In this document: piece after piece, positions 25,622 through 33,181 of the stretch
Position numbering within the stretch: the first letter of the stretch is position 1
Layout of the letters: each line of letters begins with the position of its first letter
Source of the DNA: Anaerolineales bacterium
Lineage (GTDB): Bacteria > Chloroflexota > Anaerolineae > Anaerolineales > Villigracilaceae
Reading direction: 5' to 3'
Length of the DNA stretch: 64,000 bases
NCBI GenBank assembly: GCA_013140605.1
Contig: JABFSL010000030.1
Span: 1 to 64,000, forward strand
Program-made: the position numbers and the translations under genes
The notes under the pieces: generated by a model
Told to the model about the DNA's origin: nothing
What the model saw: only the letters and a program-made list of their open reading frames with translations
Database searches by the model: none

Positions 25622-26575
25622 TTATTTTTTTAATCCAGCTTCCACGCGTTGAATACCAATGGAAGCGGTAAAGTTATTTACATCGATCTTCAGCGCGGCC
25701 TCATATGCCAATTTTGCATTCGGCAGATCGTTCATGGCCTCATAGGTTCTTCCTAAACCGGCAAATGTTGGGGCGAAATCGGGTTTGGCTTCAGCAGATT
25801 TTTGCAACAGGTTAAGGGATTTTTGATAATCCTTGTCTGAGTACGCCATCATGCCGCGCGCATAATCAACAAGTTCGGGCATCGCGAGGGCGTCATAGCT
25901 TTCAGACATGGCTTTATAGGCTTCAAGATAATCCGGCACAAAAGTTGTAGCCGCATGGAACATATTGACAGCTTTGGCATAATCCTTGTTTCCAGCATAA
26001 GCAAGTCCCAGCTTGTACATCGAGTCCGCATCCGTCTCACTCCAATTGACCGCATTTTCCAAAGGTAGAATTGCCTGATCGGGCTGGTCAAGTTGAAGAT
26101 AACTATCACCCAAATAATAGGAAGCAGCCTGCAGTTGTTTATCCAGACCGGGCATTTCTTCATCCTTGCGGCTGTCAATAAATTTCTGTAATGGCACGAG
26201 CGCAAGCTCTGGGTTTCCATTATTTGCGTAGGAAATCCCCAATACAAAATCCACTCTTGCGTTGTCTGGGTATTCCTTTTGTACCTGCAATGCCTGTTCA
26301 ATGGCATCATCAAAACGGCCGTAGAGCAGGTACGTTTCAGTCAACGCCAGGCGGACATCTGGATTTCCTGGGTCATCACGTACTGCCTGCTCGGCCCCGG
26401 CAATTGACTGTTCCACAATGGGTGCCTGGGTTTTAGCATAGCGGTCAAAGTAGTAATAGGTTCCAAAACTCACCAGTCCAGCTACTAGTACGATCGTCAG
26501 TAAAATGACTATTCGCTGTATCTGATAAGTGCTCGAAAACAAGCGCTCATTAAGAAGTGTGAGGTTTTTTTTCAT
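25622..26575 (-). CDS. Membrane-anchored TPR protein
   Basis: A 317-aa protein with one N-terminal membrane helix (IVILLTIVLVAGLVSFGTYYYF) and about six tetratricopeptide repeats, for example DVRLALTETYLLYGRFDDAI and DSMYKLGLAYAGNKDYAKAV. TPR proteins next to cytochrome genes often act as assembly or maturation factors (compare NrfG/CcmH C-terminal domains), which is inferred here. GGAAAAGAA precedes the ATG. It sits between the NapC-like gene (81 bp) and the NHL gene (12 bp). Confidence 0.85.
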   Translation of the reverse strand: MKKNLTLLNERLFSSTYQIQRIVILLTIVLVAGLVSFGTYYYFDRYAKTQAPIVEQSIAGAEQAVRDDPGNPDVRLALTETYLLYGRFDDAIEQALQVQKEYPDNARVDFVLGISYANNGNPELALVPLQKFIDSRKDEEMPGLDKQLQAASYYLGDSYLQLDQPDQAILPLENAVNWSETDADSMYKLGLAYAGNKDYAKAVNMFHAATTFVPDYLEAYKAMSESYDALAMPELVDYARGMMAYSDKDYQKSLNLLQKSAEAKPDFAPTFAGLGRTYEAMNDLPNAKLAYEAALKIDVNNFTASIGIQRVEAGLKK

Positions 26576-26656
26576 ATTTCTTTTCCTTGATCATTATTAG
26601 GTACCGTGTGCAGAGTTGTTTTTGCACGCGGACATTCCTGCCAATATCCATTACCT

Positions 26657-28168
26657 TTATGGATTCTTAAGTACTCCAGCGGGGTGACAACGCGTGCAGG
26701 ATATATTCTGATGACAGGTATAGCAAACCTGATCTCCACGCGCGCGATATTCCTCGGCGTGTGTGTAAAGCATATCTTCGGGATGGGAAAGGTTATGGCA
26801 GGCGCCATTGTTACAGAAGGATTGTCCGTGGCAGTTGTAGCATTCCTGCTTCTGTTCTTCTGTTACAGAGCGATGATCAACCGTCCAGCGGAAATCTGTA
26901 TGAGATGATGGCAATCCCCCAACGATCACAGGCGCTTCGATCAGCAGGTCACTGCCTCTGCCGACAATTGGTACTGTGTGACAAAGGTTACACTCGCCGC
27001 TGATAGTGATGGTTTCCCCGTTTCCCTGACCATCAATTACAACATGCTTGTCATCATGGCAGCGGAAACAGCCTAAAGAAGGGGTGTGGCGTTCATTGTT
27101 TGGATTCGTATCCCAGGTCAAATTCATATAGGGAAAATTGGTGTCTGAATATATATCTTTAAGTTCCGCAATCGCATCAGCGGCTAATTTTTCCTTTTGG
27201 CTTTTTGATATTGACGCAATTGTTTGGGAGGCATAATATTCAACCAAACCATCCATGGCAGCGAAAGCCTCGGTCTCTGAAGCATAAGATCCCTGCAACA
27301 ACTCAACAGCCTTCGCGCGAATAAAAGGCAGATCGCGCGAGATCAACTCATCAGAAATGGCCTTATCCACAGATTGTTCAGGGTAGGGAATGTAATGAGC
27401 CGCGCGGTTATGACAGTCAATACAATCCAGCTTGCGGATGTTCCCTTCGGCGCGGGCTTTCTCAACAAAAGCAGTTTGTCCCATACCGACCAGATCGCGC
27501 GCAAAATATTCCTTAAGCGACCCGTCAGGCTGACGGACACCCACCCACGCGATTACCTGTCTCTGTTCATCCAATGCAATGTAATAAACTTCGCTGCTGA
27601 CATGCCAGTGAATGCCATCGCCGATCATGCCTGTACTGGTCTGCTTGCCGCCCATCTTTAAGATTAGAGTCGTTTGAACCAAGGTATTGGCTTCATCATT
27701 ATCGTAATGACGAATGGTCTTAACGATATTATCCTTGAATGTGGTCGGGGAATGACAGCCTTCACAAGTTTCACGGGCCGGGCGTAAATTCTTTACCGGG
27801 CTCTTAATAGGTCGGGAATAATCGCCTGTGATCTCGCCCACTAATTGTCGCGTGCCATCGATCTTTGATTGGATGAACGAAGCCGCTCCGGGTCCCACGT
27901 GACATTGAGCACATTCAACCTTCGCATGGGGAGATGCCTGATAGCGCACCCACTGCGGATCCATGGAATGGCAAACTGTTCCGCAAAACTCGGAGCTTTC
28001 ACTATAAACGAATGCCTGAACCCCTCCGACCAGCATTCCCAAAGCGACGACGAGTACTGCCAAAATACCAAATGCCAGCTTCATTCTATGAGAACGCTGG
28101 CGCAGATCAATCGTAATGGTTGGCCAGCCTTTTTTAATTCTTTCGCGCACAGATTTTATGATGCCCAT
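26657..28168 (-). CDS. NapC/NirT-like multihaem cytochrome c (about 10 haems)
   Basis: About 503 aa from the ATG giving MGIIKSVRER, one nucleotide after the upstream stop, with GGAAG in range. An N-terminal anchor helix (AFGILAVLVVALGMLVGGV) is followed by CGTVCHSM, a CX3CH site with the Met that NapC/NrfH proteins use on haem 1. Further sites are CAQCH, CEGCH, CIDCH, CFRCH, CNLCH, CYNCH, CNNGACH (CX4CH), CYTCH and CTRCH. The first part fits quinol-oxidising NapC/NirT; the rest is an added multihaem domain. It would pass electrons from quinol to outer carriers. It is tightly coupled to the cytochrome b-type gene. Confidence 0.9.
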   Translation of the reverse strand: MGIIKSVRERIKKGWPTITIDLRQRSHRMKLAFGILAVLVVALGMLVGGVQAFVYSESSEFCGTVCHSMDPQWVRYQASPHAKVECAQCHVGPGAASFIQSKIDGTRQLVGEITGDYSRPIKSPVKNLRPARETCEGCHSPTTFKDNIVKTIRHYDNDEANTLVQTTLILKMGGKQTSTGMIGDGIHWHVSSEVYYIALDEQRQVIAWVGVRQPDGSLKEYFARDLVGMGQTAFVEKARAEGNIRKLDCIDCHNRAAHYIPYPEQSVDKAISDELISRDLPFIRAKAVELLQGSYASETEAFAAMDGLVEYYASQTIASISKSQKEKLAADAIAELKDIYSDTNFPYMNLTWDTNPNNERHTPSLGCFRCHDDKHVVIDGQGNGETITISGECNLCHTVPIVGRGSDLLIEAPVIVGGLPSSHTDFRWTVDHRSVTEEQKQECYNCHGQSFCNNGACHNLSHPEDMLYTHAEEYRARGDQVCYTCHQNISCTRCHPAGVLKNP

Positions 28169-28169
28169 T

Positions 28170-29087
28170 TTATTGCATGCTTCCTTCGGCGTTTTTTTCC
28201 AACACAAGTTCCGTAACTTCCTCTACAACTTCTTCAATCTGAACAGGCTCTTCCAAATCTTCAGCATCCTCAAGCGGGATCTCGATCTCCACTGGCCAAA
28301 GCCTGTTTTGTATCGCGGCAGAAGCCTGCTCGAGGTAGGCCAGTTCGAGAGGGTGTTCCTCCTCCATCTCTTCAATGGTCATGTTCCCATTGAAAATACT
28401 TAAGTTCAATTTTTTGATCACTGAGTGATAGAAGTGCCAGGTCAGAATGGCAAGTACCGCCAGTATGGCTTCCCAGCGATGGAGCACGCGACTGACAGGG
28501 ATGACCCAGCCGGCAGGCAGGATCATTGTCAACTGGGCGGGGAACCATTGGATAATTCCTGTGACCACCATGACGACAGTCCCCCATACCAATGCCCAAT
28601 ATTCAGCTTTTTCTTCAAAGTTATAACGATCAAAACGAGGTCGGCGAACGGCAAGACCAAGATTGAATTTGATCATTTGAATCGCGTCAGTCAAATCGCT
28701 CCAGACGGGGAGCATCTTTCCGAGGCGGTGATGAACAAAAGCCTCATCAACAAACTTGATAACGTGATAAAGCGACTGAATGCCAAAAACAAAGGCCGCG
28801 ACATGATGTACCTGCCGCGACGCTTCAATACCTCCAAATATGGAGAGGATGAAGCTGCCCAAGAGAGTGTTGTAGTAAGTTTGGGCCAGACCCGTAAGTG
28901 CCAATGTGGTAAAAGAAAAGATCAGGACAAAGTGCTCAACACGCTGTCCAAGAGAGAATCGAATCACATAACGGCTTCCATCTGAAGCAATGCGCAAACG
29001 CTTAACTGCCTCCAACGCATCACGATAATAGATGTAACGCTTCATTGTGGCTGGAATCTTGGGTAATTTAACTTTTGACTCTTCCAT
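28170..29087 (-). CDS. Cytochrome b-type membrane protein
   Basis: About 305 aa from the ATG giving MEESKVKLP, one nucleotide after the upstream stop. At least four membrane segments are visible, with histidines placed for b-haem ligation: VEHFVLIFSFTTLALTG, QVHHVAAFVFGIQSLYHVI, VLHRWEAILAVLAILTWHFYHSV. The pattern matches di-haem cytochrome b subunits of the formate dehydrogenase gamma/thiosulfate reductase type. An acidic C-terminal tail (~50 residues, Glu-rich) is unusual. It likely links the quinone pool to the flanking multihaem proteins. Confidence 0.85.
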   Translation of the reverse strand: MEESKVKLPKIPATMKRYIYYRDALEAVKRLRIASDGSRYVIRFSLGQRVEHFVLIFSFTTLALTGLAQTYYNTLLGSFILSIFGGIEASRQVHHVAAFVFGIQSLYHVIKFVDEAFVHHRLGKMLPVWSDLTDAIQMIKFNLGLAVRRPRFDRYNFEEKAEYWALVWGTVVMVVTGIIQWFPAQLTMILPAGWVIPVSRVLHRWEAILAVLAILTWHFYHSVIKKLNLSIFNGNMTIEEMEEEHPLELAYLEQASAAIQNRLWPVEIEIPLEDAEDLEEPVQIEEVVEEVTELVLEKNAEGSMQ

Positions 29088-29088
29088 C

Positions 29089-30333
29089 TTACTTTCCTGT
29101 TTTTTGTGCTTCGGATGTTTCCACAGATGCACTGGATTTTTTCCTGAGCTTATCTGCCACACGACGGCGGGCATCAATTGCAATGTACACAACAAACCCA
29201 CCTATGAGAGTAGGGATGAAAAATTTATAAAAGGCTGTGATCGCAAACAATAGGGGAGTATCTTCCCAGGTGGGCGAATAATGACTTAACCATGCCTGCG
29301 GAAAAGTAATACCCGCATCCGGGTGACACTGCTGACAGGTCTCTTGCAGGTTGGCCGGATACACGGAAGACATCTCATTTTCAGGGGCTTGAATGTTATG
29401 AACACCGTGACAGTCATAACAAGTGGCCTTTGTAATTTTCACATCACCTGCTTTACGTGAGAAATCAACTGTACGCCCATGAAAATCATCAAGATAAGTT
29501 TGGAAGACATTGGTTGAAATGTCATACTTGCTCATCAGTTCATTATCCGCATGACAATTTCCGCACAATGTGATCGAGTCTGCCCTAAAATTTACATTAT
29601 CCGGGCCATCCACTTTATGGCTGCCATGACAGTTATTACAGGTCGGCACATCAGGATTGGAATCCGCTTCAAGCGCCGCTCCGTGAACGCTGCTTTCATA
29701 AGTCGTATAAACTGAGGTGTGACATTTACTGCATATTTGAGCGATCTTTGTACGCGGCTCACTTGGGGATGTAATATTGTGACTGCCATGGCAATCCACG
29801 CATATCGGCGCATAACGATTCCCCCGCTCCAATACGCGAGTATGTTCGCTGTCTGTTATTTCCTGAAATTTTTCTTCATGACATTTTTGGCAGGAGGAAT
29901 TAATTTCCATGCTGACAGCGCGCGCATCCTGATAGGGTGTAACCTCAAAAACAGGCGCACCCTGGCTGTCTCCGCCTAAAATCTGTGAATGACATACATT
30001 ACAAGATTGTTTCTGTGAATTTTTGTGGGGATATTCCTGTTGAGCATCGTGACATGACCGGCAACCTTCAATATGATTGGAGCCTTCATGTTCCCTGGGA
30101 TCGTAATATAAAGACATTGTTTTGCCGTCAGCAAAGCGCCCGAGCATATCTGGATTGGAATGACAGCCAAGGCAATCTCCTGTTTGATGCGGGCTTGGCA
30201 CTTTCAAGGCTGCGGTAGGGGTTGGGCTGGCTTCCTGAGCCAAAACAGAAGGGGAATCTGTGCTGTCAAAAAGCGCCCAACCCAGGGTGAAAAAAATAAC
30301 GGACAACAACACAAAAAATCTATATCGCATCAT
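29089..30333 (-). CDS. Decahaem cytochrome c with C-terminal anchor
   Basis: A 414-aa exported protein: signal region FVLLSVIFFTLGWALF, then ten CXXCH motifs (CLGCH, CRSCH, CNVCH, CQKCH, CVDCH, CSKCH, CNNCH, CGNCH, CYDCH, CQQCH). A membrane helix (FFIPTLIGGFVVYIAIDA) and a basic cytoplasmic tail follow. CHGSHNI, CHGSHKV and CHGVHNI supply second histidines typical of bis-His haems. Its start overlaps the stop of the receiver-like gene by 4 bp, and its stop is 1 nt from the next start. It forms a quinol-linked unit with the b-type and NapC-like genes. Confidence 0.9.
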   Translation of the reverse strand: MMRYRFFVLLSVIFFTLGWALFDSTDSPSVLAQEASPTPTAALKVPSPHQTGDCLGCHSNPDMLGRFADGKTMSLYYDPREHEGSNHIEGCRSCHDAQQEYPHKNSQKQSCNVCHSQILGGDSQGAPVFEVTPYQDARAVSMEINSSCQKCHEEKFQEITDSEHTRVLERGNRYAPICVDCHGSHNITSPSEPRTKIAQICSKCHTSVYTTYESSVHGAALEADSNPDVPTCNNCHGSHKVDGPDNVNFRADSITLCGNCHADNELMSKYDISTNVFQTYLDDFHGRTVDFSRKAGDVKITKATCYDCHGVHNIQAPENEMSSVYPANLQETCQQCHPDAGITFPQAWLSHYSPTWEDTPLLFAITAFYKFFIPTLIGGFVVYIAIDARRRVADKLRKKSSASVETSEAQKTGK

Positions 30334-30707
30334 ATATTCAACTCTGTATTTGAAAGTGATTGGATCAAACCCACCAGATCCACCGCATGAGTGACCTGTA
30401 ATTCAATACTTGAGAATATCCGTATTCTGTCACTGGAAAGATCAAGCCGAATGATCTTCGCATTCGGTGCCCATTCCAGTAATTGTGTAACGGGTGTCTT
30501 TTGAAAAATATCAGAATCACCGGCATCAAGAATAATAATGGCCGGTGATTCTGTTTGGATGGTTTCGGGGGAATTTATAGTTTCGCTATCGATCAAACGT
30601 ACGTTGAACACATTCTGGTATTCTCTTAGGGTGCTTGCAATTCCGCCTGATAAAAGTGAATGATGTGCCAATATAAGTACGGTGGGAAGTGGTTGGATGA
30701 AATCCAT
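30330..30707 (-). CDS. Receiver-like protein without output domain
   Basis: About 125 aa from the ATG giving MDFIQPLPT; the track's 136-aa version begins at a TTG. The alternation TVLILAHHSLL ... AIIILDAGD ... AKIIRLDLSS fits a CheY-like receiver fold, with a possible phospho-Asp in ILDAGD, but the N-terminal acidic pair is missing (AHH instead of DDH). There is no DNA-binding domain. It is the first gene of the cytochrome operon (ATGA overlap) and lies beside the NarL-type system, so it may be a degenerate response regulator that modulates it. Confidence 0.6.
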   Translation of the reverse strand: MDFIQPLPTVLILAHHSLLSGGIASTLREYQNVFNVRLIDSETINSPETIQTESPAIIILDAGDSDIFQKTPVTQLLEWAPNAKIIRLDLSSDRIRIFSSIELQVTHAVDLVGLIQSLSNTELNI

Positions 30708-30807
30708 TTTGATCAAGTCACTTTGTGAATATTGGCTCAAATAACTCGTGAATATTAATACAAGATAAGTAAAACCATCACACCCATTTAGTTAATCATG
30801 CATATAA

Positions 30808-30844
30808 AAACGGGTAGTTTTTCTTGACGAAAAACTACCCGTTT
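30808..30844 (-). terminator. Rho-independent terminator after the response regulator gene
   Basis: AAACGGGTAGTTTTTC (30808-30823) and GAAAAACTACCCGTTT (30829-30844) pair perfectly over 16 bp with a 5-nt loop. On the minus strand the stem runs into TTTTTATATG. It separates the two-component operon from the cytochrome operon. Confidence 0.9.
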
Positions 30845-30873
30845 GAGCAGTGACAAAATTTAAAGAAATTGTC

Positions 30874-31518
30874 TTACAACTTGGGTTTTAAATTATGCCG
30901 AACTGCATAAGCTGCGGCCTCAGATCTGTTATTGAAATTCAATTTTTGCAATATATTTTTGATGTGATATTTAACTGTATTCTCACTGACGCCCAATTGC
31001 TCCGCAATGGCTTTATTGGGAAGCCCCTGCCCAAGAAAACCAAGCAATTCAACTTCGCGCGCAGTCAGGTTCCCGTCAGGCGCGCCACTATAACTGCCTT
31101 GTTGGGCAATATAATTTATCAGCCTCGCTGTAATGGAACTGGGCATGGGCGGCTCGCCTTTTTCCAAACCATGCAGTAACTTTATAAATTCATCCGAGTT
31201 CAGGCTTTTTAGCAAATATCCCCTGGCACCTGCGCGCAATGCTTCAATAAGTTTTTCATCTTCCTGGGAAATGGTGAGCATGATAACTCGTATCTCAGGG
31301 AGGGCATCTGTAATTTGACGTGTGGCATCTATCCCGTTCATGACCGGCATATCGATATCCATAAGCACCACATCCGGCCTTAATCTTCTGGCTTCGTTGA
31401 CAGCCTCCTGTCCATTGCCCGCTTCACCCGCCACCTGCATCCCGGCGGCTTTCAGCAAACTAACCATTCCATCACGAAATAATGCGTGATCATCTACTAC
31501 CAGGAAACGCAATGACAT
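30874..31518 (-). CDS. NarL/FixJ-family response regulator
   Basis: A 214-aa two-domain regulator. The receiver has the acidic pair in VVDDHALFRDGM, the phospho-acceptor Asp in VVLMDIDMPVMNG and the switch Thr/Ser-Lys in MLTISQ...GYLLKS. The C-terminal LuxR-type HTH is LTAREVELLGFLGQGLPNKAIAEQL with SENTVKYHIKNIL. The start overlaps the sensor kinase stop. Together they form a two-component system likely to control the multihaem operon downstream (inference from position). Confidence 0.93.
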   Translation of the reverse strand: MSLRFLVVDDHALFRDGMVSLLKAAGMQVAGEAGNGQEAVNEARRLRPDVVLMDIDMPVMNGIDATRQITDALPEIRVIMLTISQEDEKLIEALRAGARGYLLKSLNSDEFIKLLHGLEKGEPPMPSSITARLINYIAQQGSYSGAPDGNLTAREVELLGFLGQGLPNKAIAEQLGVSENTVKYHIKNILQKLNFNNRSEAAAYAVRHNLKPKL

Positions 31519-32969
31519 CAGGATTCTCCTTGAAACGCCAGAGGCAATCTAACAATCACTTTCGTCCCCTGCCCTTTTTCCGAAATGATCTCGAATGACG
31601 CTCCGATTGCACTGGCGCGTTCGCTCATTGTTTCCAGACCAAAATGAGGCTTGCGGTCTGACAAATTTTCAGCGGGATCAAACCCGACCCCGTTATCGCG
31701 AATCGTTACTGTAAGGGTCTTCTGTTGATTCACTTGAAGCATCACAGTGGCACGCGTCGCTCCGGCATGTTTGCGGACATTAGCCAGCGCCTCCTGAACG
31801 ATGCGCAGAAGCTGCAGATCACTGCCGTCAGGAACTTGAATTCGATCAATACTTTCATTTATTACTTCCGTTGGAATATCACTGTAGCGTTCAAAATTAA
31901 TGACATACTCGGTCAGGATCAAACCAATATCCTGCCCTTCCCCAATATCTGTTTTTAAGTCGAGAATGGCCTGACGAAGGTCGGCAAAAACTTTTCCAGC
32001 GGCCTCATCCAATTGACGAAGTTCAGTGATCGCATCAGGTAATTTCGTCTGCTCAATGAGCATACGCACTGCCGTGGCTTTATTTCTGACATACCCCAAT
32101 ATCTGGGCAGTGCTGTCATGCAATTCACGGGCCAGGCGATGGCGCTCCTCCATGACAGCCCTATAACGGGCATCATTCATCAATTCCTTTAATCTTAATT
32201 CCTCCTCCAAACTTTCAGCTGTTTTATTAAAGGCATTGATCAGATCATCAATCTCGTCATTTCTGGCTTCCAGGGGAATACGAGCAGACAAATCGCCAAG
32301 CGCGTATCGTTCCAATGGAAGCCGCAAAATTTCCACCCGTTTCACGATCAAAAAATGAGCGATACCATAAAAAATAATCGTAAATACCATGGTAAGGATA
32401 AAAGAGAAAACAAGGTCGGTCCACAGAGCGCCATATACTTGATCGGTCAACTCCACCAGTGAATAGTCTGTAATGATCACTCCCAATTCCTTTTGTAAAG
32501 GATCATGGCATTGGTAACAAGCCGGTTCATTGGGAACAAGGATACTGCTGCGAAGCATGGGTTCTTTGAAATCAGACGTATTAAGGATGATGCTGTGTCG
32601 CTGCACGATCCCTGTTGGTTGATGACATTCCACACACCCGGGCGAACTCAATGTTGGGGCGGGATTAAAATCAGCAGGCTGATCTGTCATCTTCAACTGA
32701 GCGCTCGCGTCAAATATGGCAACGTGTAAAATATTTTGTTGATTTCCAATATCCACCAATGCACTTTGGAGCATATCCCGGTCATTATTTAACATGCCAT
32801 GCCGCAGCCCGCCGCGCGCCAATTCCCCCAACTGGACAGCCGATAGTTCAATATTTTTCAGCAAGATCGCTTTTTCACGGTAATAATGCAGAATCGAATA
32901 ACCCCAAAAGGATATCAAAATAGGCAAGGCCAATCCCAATGCTACTTTCCAGCGAATACTTCGAAACAT
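31518..32969 (-). CDS. Sensor histidine kinase with two c-haem motifs in the sensor domain
   Basis: A 483-aa membrane kinase. Two helices (about 9-29 and 185-209) frame an extracytoplasmic domain of about 155 residues that contains CVECH (112-116) and CYQCH (151-155). HAMP, a HisKA_3 dimerisation helix with the phospho-His in RHRLARELHDSTAQ, and the HATPase_c domain (DNGVGFDP, FGLETMSERA) follow. This is the NarX/DesK class. The haem motifs suggest sensing of redox state or a haem ligand such as NO, CO or O2 (inference). It is coupled to the response regulator and transcribed towards the cytochrome operon. Confidence 0.9.
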   Translation of the reverse strand: MFRSIRWKVALGLALPILISFWGYSILHYYREKAILLKNIELSAVQLGELARGGLRHGMLNNDRDMLQSALVDIGNQQNILHVAIFDASAQLKMTDQPADFNPAPTLSSPGCVECHQPTGIVQRHSIILNTSDFKEPMLRSSILVPNEPACYQCHDPLQKELGVIITDYSLVELTDQVYGALWTDLVFSFILTMVFTIIFYGIAHFLIVKRVEILRLPLERYALGDLSARIPLEARNDEIDDLINAFNKTAESLEEELRLKELMNDARYRAVMEERHRLARELHDSTAQILGYVRNKATAVRMLIEQTKLPDAITELRQLDEAAGKVFADLRQAILDLKTDIGEGQDIGLILTEYVINFERYSDIPTEVINESIDRIQVPDGSDLQLLRIVQEALANVRKHAGATRATVMLQVNQQKTLTVTIRDNGVGFDPAENLSDRKPHFGLETMSERASAIGASFEIISEKGQGTKVIVRLPLAFQGES

Positions 32970-33181
32970 GTTACCTCGAGAAGAACCATGAAATTGCGAT
33001 GCCTGAACTTGAACGGTAGACAGGCATTATAAATGATGTAGATAATATCCTGCCATATGGCGATGTAATTGGGGATTTTATTTCTTGAATATATTCCAAT
33101 GACAAGAATCTATTATGCTAAAATAAGAGCAGTCTTATCGGTTTTTCGTAACTTTATGTTTTGGCTTGAGGTTGTGACCGA

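Noticed and set aside
28425-28985. 186-aa plus-strand ORF
   Set aside because: Shadow of the cytochrome b-type gene.
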